From: Microbacterium suwonense
GTDB taxonomy: Bacteria; Actinomycetota; Actinomycetes; Actinomycetales; Microbacteriaceae
Direction of reading: 5' to 3'
Length of the DNA: 64,000 nucleotides
Assembly (NCBI RefSeq): GCF_030296555.1
Contig: NZ_AP027728.1
Coordinates: 2,108,001-2,172,000 of the forward strand
Position 1 is the first letter of the stretch; each line of letters starts with the position of its first letter. The translations under genes and the position numbers were made by a program. Below, one piece after another: positions 9,404-20,044 of this stretch. The notes below the pieces were generated by a model that saw nothing but the letters and a program-made list of their open reading frames with translations, was not told where the DNA came from and did no database searches.

Positions 9404-10117
9404 CTACGCCCCGGTGTCGTCATCCGTCCCGGCGGCCGCGGCATCCAGCAGCCCCAGATCGTCCTTCGTCACGAGCCTGCTGGAGACCGCGTGCTCGACC
9501 AGTCTGGCTCTCCGGTTGGTCGCCAGCTTGCCCTGCCCGCCGCGCATGCCCTGCACGCCGATGCGGTCGAACTTGTCGCAGACGTTGTCGAGTTTTCGGT
9601 TGAAGCGCGTGCTCGTCCAGCCCAGTCGCTCGGCGGCGCTCGCCGAACTGGGGATCTCGCTGGTACCGGTGCCCTCACGGCGCAGCACAGGCTCGGCGAG
9701 CGCCAGGATCAGCAGCTTCTGGCTCTCGGTCAACGGCACGTGCCCGATCGTCGACTGCCCGTCATCCGCGCTGTCGCGGGGCGCGATACGGAAGGCCGGT
9801 CCCTTCGCGTGGATCGTGAACTCGTAGGTCGTCGGCCCCGCGGTGAAGACGACCGTGGTCTGTTCGAACACGATCGGCAGCCGTGCCCCCGGCGCCAGCC
9901 AGGCGTTCACACCGCCCGACGAGTCGGTCACCGTCGCAGTCAGCCGCGCACCGACATTGGTCAGCCACCACAACCCGTCGGAGTGCGATATCTCCAGGAA
10001 GTTGCGATGCAGGAACAGGTTGTCATCCAGCTCCAGATCGCCCTGACGGCCGACGTGGAACGGCTGCTCCGGATCGAGCGAGAAGTACTCGCCCGCGTAT
10101 TCGACTGTGATCTCCAT
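9404..10117 (-). CDS. FHA domain protein with C-terminal winged-helix-like domain (module A)
   Basis: 237 residues. An FHA-like fold (HVGRQGDLELDDNLFLHRNF) is followed by a helical DNA-binding-type domain (LALAEPVL, then AERLGWTSTRFNRKLDNVCD, then NRRARLVEHA). Its start ATG overlaps the kinase stop by one base (TGATG), the same coupling seen for the module B pair. The FHA part probably reads a phosphothreonine placed by the adjacent kinase, and the C-terminal part may bind DNA; this is inference. The three paralogues are most alike in the winged-helix region and more divergent in the FHA loops. Confidence 0.82.
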   Translation of the reverse strand: MEITVEYAGEYFSLDPEQPFHVGRQGDLELDDNLFLHRNFLEISHSDGLWWLTNVGARLTATVTDSSGGVNAWLAPGARLPIVFEQTTVVFTAGPTTYEFTIHAKGPAFRIAPRDSADDGQSTIGHVPLTESQKLLILALAEPVLRREGTGTSEIPSSASAAERLGWTSTRFNRKLDNVCDKFDRIGVQGMRGGQGKLATNRRARLVEHAVSSRLVTKDDLGLLDAAAAGTDDDTGA

Positions 10118-11759
10118 CAACCCACACACCCCCTGACGGGCTGCGGCGACGCGCGCCCGTCCTCCTCTTGATGAGCACCTCGATGCAGGTGCGTCCCTCG
10201 TGCGTCCCCTCGAGGGTGACGCTGGTCTGATCCGTGGTGTGCGGCTCGCGCTCTCCGTCGAGCGTCACCTCGTACCAGATGTACCCGTCGCCCTCCTCGG
10301 GCGCAGGATTCTTCCACGTGAAGGTCACCGCACCGCCGGTGACGCTGCCCTCCAGGTCGGTCACCGCCGGCACGCTCCCGGCGATCGGATCCTTCGGCTC
10401 GGAGCTGGTCGGAACGGTCGGCTCGGGCGTCGGCACCAGCGCGTCGGTGATGGCTCCCGCGAAGACTGTGCCGATCACGAGCACGGCGACCCCGGCCGCC
10501 GCGACGAGCCATCCCCACCACGGCATTCCGCGACGTCGGGCGGATGGGGACGCGTCCTCGCCGGCCGGCGGGACGACAGGCCCGGGCTGTGCGGTCTGCG
10601 GTGCAGCCGATTCGGGTGCCACCACGGTGGGCCGACGCACCACGGTGGCCTCGTCGTCGTCCGAGAGCTGCAGCGTCGACGGCGTGCGCCGCTGTGTCTG
10701 CTCCAGGGATTCCGCCGAGGCGCCCGCTGCCGGCGGGCTGTCGAACCGCGGAGCGTCTGCCGGAGCATCCGGGAGCTTGCGCACGGTGGTCGCCGACGGG
10801 CGCGTGGACGTCTGCGTGTCGGGGTTGATCGAGCGGACCTCGCGTACGCGCGTCAGTCCGTCGTCGTCGTCCTCCAGCTCCTCGTGCGAGGGGTGTTCGT
10901 CGACGATGTCGATGGGAGTCACGGAGTGCGCCAGCTCGATCTGCACCTTCTGCAGTGCGCGGGCGAACGCCACGGCACTGGGATAGCGATCATCGGGCCG
11001 CTTGGCCATCGCACGGGCGAGGGCCGCCTGCAGACTGTCAGGAACGTCTGCGCGATCGAGCGGCGGAACCGCCATCCGCTCGATGCGCTCGATCAGATCG
11101 GCGCTGGTGTTGCGCTCGCCCTTGCGCTCGAACGGCGAGCGCCCGGACAGCAGTGTGAAGACCGTCGCACCGAGCGCGTACACGTCGGTGCGCACGCTGG
11201 TGCTGGGGTTGTCGGCGAACGACTCCGGCGGCGACCAGGGAATCGACATCCCCGCCGCATCGCCCTCGGCACCGGTGGTCGAGGCGATCCCGAAGTCGGT
11301 CAGGGCGGGGCGGTTGTATGCCGTGACGAGAATGTTCGCCGGTTTGATGTCGCGGTGCAGCACGCCGGCCCGGTGCGCGGTCTCGGCGGCGCCGCTCACC
11401 TGGACGCCCACGCGCAGCGCCTCCGCGACTGACAGCGGCTCCTTGCGCGTGCGCAGCTGCAGGTTCGGCTTGGGACAGTACTCCATCACCAGATAAGGCC
11501 GGCCGTCCTCCGCGACACCCGCCTGGTAGATCGTGACGATCGCCGGGTGGGTCGACAGCAGCGCCATCACGTTCGCCTCGTTGGTGAACTCCTCAGCGGC
11601 ACCGGCGCTGAGGCGGTCGGCCAGCAGCACCTTGACGGCGACCTCGCGTTTGGGTAGCTGCTGCTCGTAGAGGAAGACATCGGCGAACCCGCCGGTGCCG
11701 AGCGGCCGCAGGTACGAGAACCCGGGCAGCTCGGGCGGCGGCGATGGAGCCCGACTCAC
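10117..11759 (-). CDS. PknB-type Ser/Thr kinase with extracytoplasmic FN3-like domain (module A, frame break)
   Basis: About 547 residues restored. The kinase domain (about 14-275) has a Gly-rich loop (GTGGFADV), Lys43, helix-C Glu61, the HRD loop (135-137), DFG (155-157) and SPPE. A disordered Ser/Thr/Pro region with likely phosphosites precedes a membrane helix (GWLVAAAGVAVLVIGTVFAG) and a short FN3-like beta domain ending in a Cys. A base is missing at about 10160-10169; restoring it gives a tail RGCVG that ends exactly at the FHA start, like the paralogue at 44088. The gene starts with GTG overlapping the upstream FHA gene (GTGA). It is the receptor kinase of the module, with the FHA proteins as likely substrates. 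Confidence 0.88.
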
Positions 11760-13180
11760 CCGAACTCCTCGACCGAGACCGTGACACCGTCGCCCAGGTC
11801 GATCACATCGCCGCCGAGTGCCAGCGTCGGCTCGCCGGGGTGCAGCCGCACCGGATCGGAGTCCTGCCGCAGCAGCGTCGACCCGTTGGTGGTGTGCAGA
11901 TCGATGACGACGACCGAGTCCCCCTCCGGACGCACCTCGAGGTGGTTGCGTGAGATATCGGACTGCGGGCTGTCCACGGCGACCAGGTGCGGCAGGGTGC
12001 TTCCGCTCGCGCGCGTGGAGCGCGGCTTGCGCCCGATGATCACCGGCCGGTCGAGTTCGACCACCTGGCCCGTCGACAGGCGGATCCGTGCCGGCCTCGC
12101 AGCGACGGCCTCGCCCGGGAAGGTGGGGATGATCTCGGTGGGCGCGTCGGGTGCGGTGGAGGCGCTGCGCAGCCGCCGTGCCTCCGCGAGTGAGATCGTA
12201 GCGCCGTCGTGGTCGCCGATGTCGACTGCCGGGGCGTCGGCGGCGAGGGCCGGCTCTGGGACGGCGATCGGCGGCGGGACGGTGAGGCCGGCGTCCGCCT
12301 CGGGGACGGATGCCGAGGGTGCCGCAGCCTCGGCATGCGTGGGCGGTGCGATCGTCTCGGACAGATCCGCCGGCTCGGCGGCGGACGCCGGGTGCTCGGG
12401 CTCCGGGTGCTCGGGCTCCGGGTGCTCGGACGAGCCCCGCGCCAGCAGCACCTCTTCGGGGGTGATCGTCTCGGTCTGGATCCCATCGGAGGCCGCTTCC
12501 TCCGGAGTCGGCTCGGGCTCCGGAGTCGGCTCGGGCTCGGGATTCGGCTCGGGCTCCGCTTCGAGCCCGGACTCGGGCCCGGGCTCGGCGGCCGGTTCCG
12601 GCCCCGGCCCGGCGTCTTCGACGGGCTCCGGCTCGTCGCCGGGCTCGGCCTCCGGCTGATCGGCCACGACAGCGGGCGACTCGACGGCGTCCGCATCGCT
12701 CGGGTCGGAGGCGCCCGTCTCCGACGGCTCCGCAGCATCCGCTTCCGGCACCTGGAACGGATCGCCGACCCGGATGCCGGCGGCGAGCACCACGCCGGAG
12801 CGGATCGGATACTCGGGCACGTCGGCCGCATCGCCGAAGGCGACCTCGAAGCGGGCCCCGCCCGCGATGAAGCGTTCGCTCCAGGTGGTGATGTCCTCGC
12901 CCGAGAACCCCTCGTCGTACCCGGTGCGCACCGTGACCGCACCGCGAACCGCGAACCGCGTTCCGCCTGCATCGATCAGCGCCACGGCGAAGGATCCAAG
13001 GCCGGTGATGGCGCCACCGGAGAGCACGTCGATCACCTCCGTCAGCGACGGCACCCCTCTGCTGAGCATGGCGGAGAGTGCGACGACCTTATCGGAGCTC
13101 GCGTCGGCGGGGAGAGCCGCGACGCCGGATTCCTCGACGACGACCTGCCACGCTCCCGGCCGGTAGACCATGTCACTCAT
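11756..13180 (-). CDS. FHA domain protein with long acidic linker (module A)
   Basis: 474 residues. The N-terminal about 130 residues form a conserved domain (VYRPGAWQVVVEESGVAALP) with no recognised family that reads like a PP2C-partner or beta domain. A Pro/Glu/Ala-rich linker of about 200 residues contains EPEHP repeats. A canonical C-terminal FHA domain (about 370-474) has IIGRKPR, SDISRNHLEV and TTNGS, so the phosphothreonine-binding Arg, Ser and Asn are kept. The gene lies between the phosphatase and the kinase, overlapping both by 4 nt. It probably docks phosphorylated partners; the N-terminal domain is shared with the module B copy. Confidence 0.82.
   Translation of the reverse strand: MSDMVYRPGAWQVVVEESGVAALPADASSDKVVALSAMLSRGVPSLTEVIDVLSGGAITGLGSFAVALIDAGGTRFAVRGAVTVRTGYDEGFSGEDITTWSERFIAGGARFEVAFGDAADVPEYPIRSGVVLAAGIRVGDPFQVPEADAAEPSETGASDPSDADAVESPAVVADQPEAEPGDEPEPVEDAGPGPEPAAEPGPESGLEAEPEPNPEPEPTPEPEPTPEEAASDGIQTETITPEEVLLARGSSEHPEPEHPEPEHPASAAEPADLSETIAPPTHAEAAAPSASVPEADAGLTVPPPIAVPEPALAADAPAVDIGDHDGATISLAEARRLRSASTAPDAPTEIIPTFPGEAVAARPARIRLSTGQVVELDRPVIIGRKPRSTRASGSTLPHLVAVDSPQSDISRNHLEVRPEGDSVVVIDLHTTNGSTLLRQDSDPVRLHPGEPTLALGGDVIDLGDGVTVSVEEFG
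12391..12429. repeat. 15-bp in-frame tandem repeat
   Basis: About 2.6 units of ggtgctcgggctccg encode repeats of HPEPE in the acidic linker of the FHA protein. The unit length preserves the frame. Confidence 0.75.
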
Positions 13181-14001
13181 CGCATTCCTCCATCCCGCGC
13201 GGCACGCGGACGCGTGTCGTCAAGTTCCTCTGCCTCATCGGCCTGCACGTGCACACCGCGCGCGGACGCGACGGTCAGCGCATCGACGACCACCACCGTG
13301 ACGTTGTCCCGTCCGCCAGCCTGCACGGCATCGGCGGTGAGGATGTCCGCAGCCCGCTGCGGGTCGGACTCGGCGCCGAGCACTTCGGCGATCCGCTCAT
13401 CGGAGAGCTCGGTGGTCAGGCCGTCCGAGCAGACCAGCATCCGATCTCCGATCTCCGCCGGGAACAGCCAGTAGTCGGCATCCCCGACGCTTCCCGCGCC
13501 GATGGCGCGGGTGATGATGTTGCGGCGCCGATCGGATTTCGCCTGCTCGGGCGTGATCTCGCCGTCGTCGATCAGCTCCTGCACATAGGAGTGGTCCACC
13601 GTGATCTGCTCGAGCACTCCTCCCGCGAACTGATAGGTGCGGGAGTCGCCGATGTTGAGCACCAGCCAGTAGCCGAGCCCATCCACTGCGGCGATCGCCA
13701 CGCCGCTGAGCGTGGTTCCGGCGCCGGCTCCGGGGCCACCGTGCTGTCCCAGCGATCCGACTGCCGAACGGGCGGATGCCAGCGCATCCCGCACCTGACC
13801 GATCGACAGCGCCTCCTGCCCGATCAGGCTGGAGAAGTGCTCGATGACGGTAGCGCTGGCGATCTCGCCCGCGTCGTGCCCGCCCATGCCGTCGGCCACG
13901 ATGAACAGCGGCGCCGAGGCGAGATAGGCGTCCTCGTTGAGCTTTCGGCGGGCGCCGACGTCGCTCGCGCCGCCGCAGGCGGTGAGCACCGGAGCGGTCA
14001 T
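13177..14001 (-). CDS. PP2C-family protein phosphatase (module A)
   Basis: 274 residues, the length of a stand-alone PstP-type catalytic domain with no membrane helix. The metal-binding motifs are present: RKLNED near residue 20, ADGMGGH (Asp37), NIGDSRTY, CSDGL and GGRDNVT. It should remove phosphate from Ser/Thr residues and so oppose the adjacent kinase. The ATG overlaps the RDD-FHA stop and its own stop overlaps the next FHA start (4 nt each), so the signalling genes are translated as one unit. Confidence 0.9.
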   Translation of the reverse strand: MTAPVLTACGGASDVGARRKLNEDAYLASAPLFIVADGMGGHDAGEIASATVIEHFSSLIGQEALSIGQVRDALASARSAVGSLGQHGGPGAGAGTTLSGVAIAAVDGLGYWLVLNIGDSRTYQFAGGVLEQITVDHSYVQELIDDGEITPEQAKSDRRRNIITRAIGAGSVGDADYWLFPAEIGDRMLVCSDGLTTELSDERIAEVLGAESDPQRAADILTADAVQAGGRDNVTVVVVDALTVASARGVHVQADEAEELDDTRPRAARDGGMR

Positions 14002-15368
14002 ACGTAGCCCCCGATCGTCACGATGCGGTCACCGATCTCGAGGGCATCGCCCAGACGCACGGGCACACGCTGCCCGGGCGGGCAGGCGATGCGCACGCCC
14101 TCGCGCACCACTGTCGTGCCGTTGGTGGACTGCCGATCCATTACCCAGCCTCCGCGCGCATCAGCGCCCGCCTCGAAATGGGTCTTCGACAGCGAGCGCG
14201 TCTCATCGCGGACGGCCACGTTGACGGCACCGTCACCCTCCTCCGGGTTGCGTCCGAACACCGTGCGCCCGGACACCGTCGAGCGCTGCCCGTCATCCCA
14301 GGTGAACACCAGCCGGTGACCGGGCACGCTGATGCGCGTGGACTCGATGTCCTCGTCCTCGGTCTCGTCCTCGCCGCGGTGCACGAGAGAGGGCTCGGGC
14401 CCGGCGGCCGCCGGAGCGCCCGGAGCGGGAATCGACTGCACGGGCTGAAGCTGCACCGGCTGAGGCTGCACCGGCTGAGGCTGCACGGGCTCGGGCTGTC
14501 GCCCCGACGGCTCCTGCGTGACGCCCGGCACGAAGGAGATCAGCGGATCGTCGGGCAGGCCACCGCCCTCGGGCACGTCGCGGCCGATGCGGGGAGTGAG
14601 CACAGTGTGCTCCGCGAACTCCTCATCGGCCGGTGCGACGGCATCCGGAGCCGCAGCCGATGCGACCTCCGGCGCGGCGAGAGCCGGCTCTGCCTCAGCG
14701 GATTGCGTGGGCACGGGTGCCGCGGGAACGGGGACACCCGACCGCGGCTGCGCGAACCCCGGCATCGACGTCTGCGGCGCCGGCGGCTGCGGCGGCGTCT
14801 GGGAGTCGGCTCCCGGGAAGCCCGGCGCGGCAACCCCGGGCGCCGCCGACCGGGAGCGGATCCCGCTCGGCACCAGCGGCGGCTGAGTCGTGTCCAGAAG
14901 CGGCGGCATGTTCCGGGCGCTCTCCGGCCGTCCGTCGAGCATGACCGCCCCGCCCACCTTGTCGTGCCACCCTTGGAACAGTCCGGAACCGTCGAACAGC
15001 ACCGAGAAGTACCCCACCACGATCGATGCGGCCAGGCCCCAGATCACGTTGCGCAGCAGCGCGCGGCCGAAGCCCAGCCGACCGCCGGTCGTCGCATCCG
15101 CCAGGCACACGCCCATCGCGCGCATACCGATGGAGCCCCGCCCGCCCTGCATCACCGTGTAGACCACGAACCACGCCAGACCCAGAATGCCGAACAGCGG
15201 ACCCGCCACGACCAGTGCGGCGAGAAGACTGCCGCTGGCGGTGGCGACCAGCATCATGATGATCATCGGGACGATCGCACTGATCGCGAACCCGATGGCG
15301 GCGTCGATGAGGTAGGCGAAGGCCCGTCGCTTGATCGGAGCGACCTCGCCGAAGGTGAGCATCGTCAT
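13998..15368 (-). CDS. RDD family membrane protein with C-terminal FHA domain
   Basis: 456 residues. An RDD domain (about 8-145) has the typical Arg and Asp residues (KRRAFAYLIDAAIGF) and membrane helices. A Pro/Gln/Ala-rich linker carries a QPQPV repeat, and a complete FHA domain follows (about 345-456; VFGRNPEEGDG, SLSKTHFEA, QSTNGTT). It recruits phosphorylated partners to the membrane in principle. Its start overlaps the upstream transglutaminase-like gene (ATGA). There is no counterpart in module B, so this is the one gene by which the two modules differ in content. A distinct DUF805-FHA protein at 34706 may be a functional analogue. Confidence 0.85.
   Translation of the reverse strand: MTMLTFGEVAPIKRRAFAYLIDAAIGFAISAIVPMIIMMLVATASGSLLAALVVAGPLFGILGLAWFVVYTVMQGGRGSIGMRAMGVCLADATTGGRLGFGRALLRNVIWGLAASIVVGYFSVLFDGSGLFQGWHDKVGGAVMLDGRPESARNMPPLLDTTQPPLVPSGIRSRSAAPGVAAPGFPGADSQTPPQPPAPQTSMPGFAQPRSGVPVPAAPVPTQSAEAEPALAAPEVASAAAPDAVAPADEEFAEHTVLTPRIGRDVPEGGGLPDDPLISFVPGVTQEPSGRQPEPVQPQPVQPQPVQLQPVQSIPAPGAPAAAGPEPSLVHRGEDETEDEDIESTRISVPGHRLVFTWDDGQRSTVSGRTVFGRNPEEGDGAVNVAVRDETRSLSKTHFEAGADARGGWVMDRQSTNGTTVVREGVRIACPPGQRVPVRLGDALEIGDRIVTIGGYV
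14443..14487. repeat. 15-bp in-frame tandem repeat, three units
   Basis: Three units of ggctgaggctgcacc (the first has one change) encode QPQPV/QLQPV repeats in the linker of the RDD-FHA protein. Confidence 0.8.
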
Positions 15369-17759
15369 GGGGTCTCGCTCTCGGGTCGCGTGCTGCTGCT
15401 GTCGATGTTGCCAGGTTCACCGCGTACTCGCGCGGTCGCCGCGTCTTTGAGCTCCTGCACCCGCGCGGCCATGCGACCGCTTCCGGTGAGGGAGCGCACG
15501 CTGAGCCGCGCCTTCATCCGCTTGAGGAATCCGGCGTCCCGGCCGAGCCCGCCGACCACGGAATCGACCTCGGCCCAGAATGCCTCCACGTCCTCCTGGC
15601 TGGGATCGTGCGGACCGAAGACCTGGTCGTCGGCGCGATCGGCCAGCGATGTGACCGTCGGGATCGCGAGCGCCGTCGAAACGTGCATCGCCTCTTCGGC
15701 GCGGGTGCCGCCCGGTGCGAACCGTGCGCCGTAGTCGATCGCGCGATCCGTGAGTTCGTCCCAGCCGCCGCTGATGCGATCGGCGGCGCGCTCGGCATGG
15801 CGGCGCGCTCGACGCCGTGACGCCTTCCATGCGCCGATCACGATGAGCGGTGAACTGAGGATGAGCAGCACCAGCAGCGAGACGCCGCCGATGGCAAGGA
15901 TGACGCCCAGGATGCCGAGGATGTTCGGCGAGTCGTCCTCGGGTTCGCGGTCGTCCGGCACGGTCGGCGGAAGATCCACCGGCTCCTGCGGGGAGGCGGG
16001 GGCTGCAGAACCTGCGGTTTGGGATCGACCTTCGGCTTGGTGTTCTGGTCCTGCGGCACCTGATCCTCGGGCGGCGTCGGGTCGAAGGGCAGCCATCCGT
16101 ATCCGGAGAAGTTCACCTCGACCCAGGCGTGCACGTCATCGCCGGTCGCCTCGAAGGTGCCGCCTGAGCCGCTGCCCTTCTTCGGGTAGTAGCCCATCAC
16201 CACACGCGCCGGGATGCCGATCTCACGGGCCATCAGCGCCATCGTCACAGCGTACTGCTCGTCGTCGCCGATCATCTGGTTGCCGCCGAGCAGGGTCGCG
16301 ATGCGCTCGGCGGTGTGCCCCGCGCGCGACAGGTGTGCCTGGCCGCCCAGCCCGTGGCTGAAGAACCCGGACTTCTGCAGGTACGTCTCCAGCGCCCGCA
16401 CCTGCGCGATGGGTGTCTCGGCATCGACGACGGTCTCCGCCGCCAGCGAGCTGAGCGCGTCAGGAACATTATGCAGCTCCGGCAGCTTCATCTTGACGAT
16501 GGGGGTGTCACCGAGCTGCTCGTCCGTCGGGACCTTCGGGAACACCGCGTCCACCGCATAGGAATCGCCCTTCTGCAGTCCGGCGGTGACCACCGTGGTT
16601 CCGGTGGCGCTGTTGTGATACCCGCTGCGGCGCAGCTCGTCGGCACGCTGACCGTCGAAGGTGATCTGCGAGATCACCTTCGTGCCCGGCACCCACACGC
16701 CGCTGTAGTCGTCGATGACGAACCTCACCGTGGCGGTGCTGCCCTCGACGCCGGCCGCCATGTTGGAGCGCAGCGGCGTGAACGCGCTGGAGGTTCCCGG
16801 CCCGCCATCGGTGACGTTGTAGACGACACCGTCCCAGTCGTCCATGGCCGCCAGGCGCACTCTCGCCCCTCTGGAAGCCCGGTGACCGTGAACAGCGTCC
16901 TGTCGGCCTCGTCGCGGACGTTCTTGCGGAACGACTGAAGCGGGCTGGGGTAGTCGCGGATGTTGAAGGGCGGGACGATCGCGTCGCGGAACACGTGCCG
17001 CGGCTCGGCCGGCGAGGCGACCGCGCCCAGACCCGCCCCGGCGATTCCAGCCACCGCGAGCACGGCGATGCTGCCGAGCAGGCGGCGGGTGCGCATGTGC
17101 GCTGTTCGCGCCGGGTCGGCCTCCGACACGTCCACGGCGCTGTTCTGCGGTGCCCACCAGGTGCGCAACGACATCCACACCGTGGTAACGGCGGCGAAGA
17201 CCGCCCCCTGGGCGAGGGGGAAGGCCGGATCGGGTACGCCCAGCGCGATGATCAGCAGCAGGGCGGCGACCGCGGGGATCAGCGCCCACCGCACACTGCG
17301 CAGCCGCAGTGCGAGTGACGCGGTGGTCACGGCGGCGAGCAGCCCGAGGATGAACGGCACCACGAGGTGACCATCCGCGGCCGACACCGGAGCGACGGTG
17401 GTGAGCAGCTGCTTCCACGAGGTGACCGCCCCCAGCGCCAGGCTCCGCAGCGTCTCGAGTGTGGGGATCGCGCCGCCGATCGTGGTGGCAGGCAGGGCGA
17501 GGGCCCCACCGAAGACGAAGTAGACGGCGATCGTCAGGCCGGCGACGATCAGGATGCCCCAGCGTCGCCATGCGCACACGGCAGCGATCGCGAGTCCGAG
17601 CAGCATGCCGCCGAGCGCAGCGGCCAGGAAGGACGGGCCGGCGAAGCTCGGCCAGAAGCCGAGCAGTGCCACTGCCGTCAGAACCGCGGCCGCGGAGAGG
17701 TCGAGGATCCAGCGGCGCCGCGGCAGCACGGCATCCGTCGAAGTAGGCACAGCGGTCAT
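15365..17759 (-). CDS. TgpA-like transglutaminase-fold membrane protein, catalytic Cys missing (module A, two frame breaks)
   Basis: About 798 residues restored. Single bases are missing in the C run 16866-16869 and the G run 16000-16004; restoring both joins three matching pieces. About six N-terminal membrane helices precede an extracytoplasmic transglutaminase-like domain, then a membrane helix and a cytoplasmic helical tail. In the core, the segment normally reading GxCEQ is IGDDEQYAVTMA, so the catalytic Cys is Asp (codon 16261-16263, about residue 500). The His (DDVHAWVEV) and Asp (LPFDPTPP) regions remain. It is probably a binding or scaffold pseudoenzyme. It overlaps the DUF58 gene, the usual MoxR-DUF58-TgpA order. 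Confidence 0.85.
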
Positions 17760-19015
17760 GCGAGAACCCTCTGAAGCGCGAGCGGAAGCTGGTCGAGTGC
17801 GCCGATCGTGACGACGTCGGCATCGCCGATCCTGCGCAGCTCGGGCTGGTCGATTCCGCCCTGCACCACGACGGCGATGGCGCGCGCACCGAACGGCACC
17901 CGGGAGCAGGCGAGTCTGAGATCCTCAGCGGAGACCGCGGAGCCGCACACCAGCGCGACGACGCTGGCCAGCGGCATCGTCGCGGCAAGGACGCCCGCGA
18001 GCGCGGAGATGCCGCCTTCGCGGGGCCGGGACGGCTCGACCATCGCGAGCGAGTCCAGCAGCTGCTTTCCGGTGTCGGATGCCAGTTCCCGGCCCTGCAC
18101 GCGCACGTCGACCTTCTGCGAGTCGCGCAGCGCCCGCAGCCCGATAGAGCCCGCCACCGAGATGGCAAGCTCGAGGTCGTCGTCGGTGCGGTAATCACGT
18201 GGCGAACGGGACAGACCGATCACGAAGTGCGAGCGGCGGGTCTCCTCGAACTGCCGGATCATCATGATGCCGGTGCGTGCGGTCGAGCGCCAGTGCACAT
18301 GACGCAGATCGTCACCGGGCTGGTACTCCAGCAGGGTGTGGAAGGAGACGTCGTCACGGGACAGGTCTGTGGCGGGCAGGCCCTCGAGGTCGCGCAGGAA
18401 TCCCAGCGACTGACCGCCGAACAGCGTGGTCCGAGGGTGCACGTACAGGGCGACAGGCTCGTCACGGCGATGGGCGCGCTCGAAGAGCCCCAGCGGATCG
18501 CCGCGCACCACGCTGACCGGCCCCACCTCGACCACCCCACGCCGCTGCGTCGGGATGGTGAACAGCTCCTCGGCCTCCTGCTTCGGTCCGAGGCGCTGGA
18601 TGGAGAACTCGCCGCGGCCAGCACCGACGGGCAGCACGACCCGCGAGGGCAGAATCGCGCGGACACCGCGGTTGACCAGGGTCAGAGCGCCGACCGCGCG
18701 CTCGCCGACGACCACGCGCGTGCGTGCCAGATCCAGCGAGACGTCGTATTCGGTGCGCCCGATCAGGAACAGCGCACAGATGACGGCGAGCATCGCCAAC
18801 ACCAGTCCTGCGACCGCCACCTCCTGCCAGCCGAGCAGCTGGCCGACGACCCATGCCGCCACCGCGAGCACCATCACGATCCAGCCGAGAGGGCGGATGA
18901 CGGCCGCGACCCGCTGCAGGTGTCCGAGCGCGCGAGTTCCGATGACCGCGACGATGTCGCGCCACCCGGCCTCCCGATCCGGCGCCTGCGGGTTCGCGAG
19001 CGCATCCGCCGTCAT
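17756..19015 (-). CDS. DUF58 membrane protein (module A)
   Basis: About 419 residues from the ATG at 19015, which overlaps the MoxR stop (TGATG); a GTG three bases earlier is an alternative. Two membrane helices lie at about 40-85, followed by a DUF58 domain with the signature PGDDLRHVHWRSTARTG and a VWA-like Rossmann core (HFVIGLSRS). DUF58 proteins are the usual partners of MoxR ATPases, which are thought to act as chaperones inserting metal or maturing the VWA-like proteins. The paralogue at 50187 is colinear. Confidence 0.88.
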   Translation of the reverse strand: MTADALANPQAPDREAGWRDIVAVIGTRALGHLQRVAAVIRPLGWIVMVLAVAAWVVGQLLGWQEVAVAGLVLAMLAVICALFLIGRTEYDVSLDLARTRVVVGERAVGALTLVNRGVRAILPSRVVLPVGAGRGEFSIQRLGPKQEAEELFTIPTQRRGVVEVGPVSVVRGDPLGLFERAHRRDEPVALYVHPRTTLFGGQSLGFLRDLEGLPATDLSRDDVSFHTLLEYQPGDDLRHVHWRSTARTGIMMIRQFEETRRSHFVIGLSRSPRDYRTDDDLELAISVAGSIGLRALRDSQKVDVRVQGRELASDTGKQLLDSLAMVEPSRPREGGISALAGVLAATMPLASVVALVCGSAVSAEDLRLACSRVPFGARAIAVVVQGGIDQPELRRIGDADVVTIGALDQLPLALQRVLA

Positions 19016-19986
19016 CACGCGCTGGCCCGTGCCTGCGGAGCGGCCACCTCATCGAGCACTCTGGCGATGACGCTGTCGGCCGTGGTGCCGGCGAACTCCG
19101 CCTCGGCATCCAGCATGAGGCGGTGCTGCCAGACCGGGCGGGCGAGCGCCTTGATGTCGTCGGGCAGCACGTAGTGACGGCCGTGCGCGGCCGCCCACAC
19201 CTTCGCGATACGGATCATGGCGATGGCACCGCGCACCGAGACGCCGAGCTTGATCGCGCTGTCCCGGCGGGTGGCCTCGGTCAGCTCGGCCGCATAGCGC
19301 AGGACTGCGGACTCCACGTGCACGGTGGCGGCCAGATCGGCCATGTCGGCGACGGCGCTGGTGGTGATCACTGCGGAGAGGGCCGCCGCCGGGTTGCGCT
19401 GGGCGGCGCCCGCGAGGATGCTCTCGGTGACGGCAAGGCTGGGGTAGCCCACCGACGTCTTGACGAGGAACCGGTCCAGCTGGGCTTCGGGCAGCTTGTA
19501 GGTTCCGGCCTGCTCCACCGGGTTCTGCGTTGCGATCACCAGGAACGGCCGGCCCGCCTCATGCGTGACGCCGTCCACCGTGACCCGCGACTCCTCCATG
19601 ACCTCGAGCAGCGCCGACTGGGTCTTGGGAGACGCGCGGTTGATTTCGTCGGCCAGCACGATCGAGGCGAAGATCGGGCCCTTGTGGAACTCGAACTTGT
19701 GCGCCTGCTGGTCGTAGATGGTGACGCCGGTGACGTCAGAGGGCAGCAGGTCGGGCGTGAACTGGATGCGTGAGCTGGTGCCCTGCACGGTGGCGGCGAG
19801 CGCCTTGGCGAGGCTGGTCTTGCCAGTGCCGGGCGCGTCCTCGAGCAGCACGTGCCCCTCGGCGAGCATGGCCGAGAGCACCAGGCTCACCACCTCGGGC
19901 TTGCCCTGCAGCGCCTTGTCGATGTTCTCGACCAGGCGCTGGAACGTGCTCTGGAACCAGGTGGCCTGTTCGGGGGTCATTGTCAT
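19015..19986 (-). CDS. MoxR-family AAA ATPase (module A)
   Basis: 323 residues. Walker A is APGTGKT (51-57), Walker B is IVLADE (Asp113, Glu114), and sensor-like residues and the MoxR lid domain (PDDIKALARPV) are present. It is a cytoplasmic hexameric ATPase, expected to act on the DUF58 and transglutaminase-like partners encoded next. The ATG at 19986 lies 58 bp after the stop of the giant surface protein with no evident terminator between them, so it may be on the same transcript. Confidence 0.92.
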   Translation of the reverse strand: MTMTPEQATWFQSTFQRLVENIDKALQGKPEVVSLVLSAMLAEGHVLLEDAPGTGKTSLAKALAATVQGTSSRIQFTPDLLPSDVTGVTIYDQQAHKFEFHKGPIFASIVLADEINRASPKTQSALLEVMEESRVTVDGVTHEAGRPFLVIATQNPVEQAGTYKLPEAQLDRFLVKTSVGYPSLAVTESILAGAAQRNPAAALSAVITTSAVADMADLAATVHVESAVLRYAAELTEATRRDSAIKLGVSVRGAIAMIRIAKVWAAAHGRHYVLPDDIKALARPVWQHRLMLDAEAEFAGTTADSVIARVLDEVAAPQARASA

Positions 19987-20044
19987 GTCGGATCTCTTAT
20001 CTCTGAGTGGTGAGGTCTGCGTGCGTGAAGCGGCTGCGCGTCGG

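Noticed and set aside
10023..10165. Longer C-terminus of the module A kinase in the unrepaired frame
   Set aside because: It is Arg-rich, overlaps the FHA gene and does not match the module B kinase; the repaired frame ends precisely at the FHA start.
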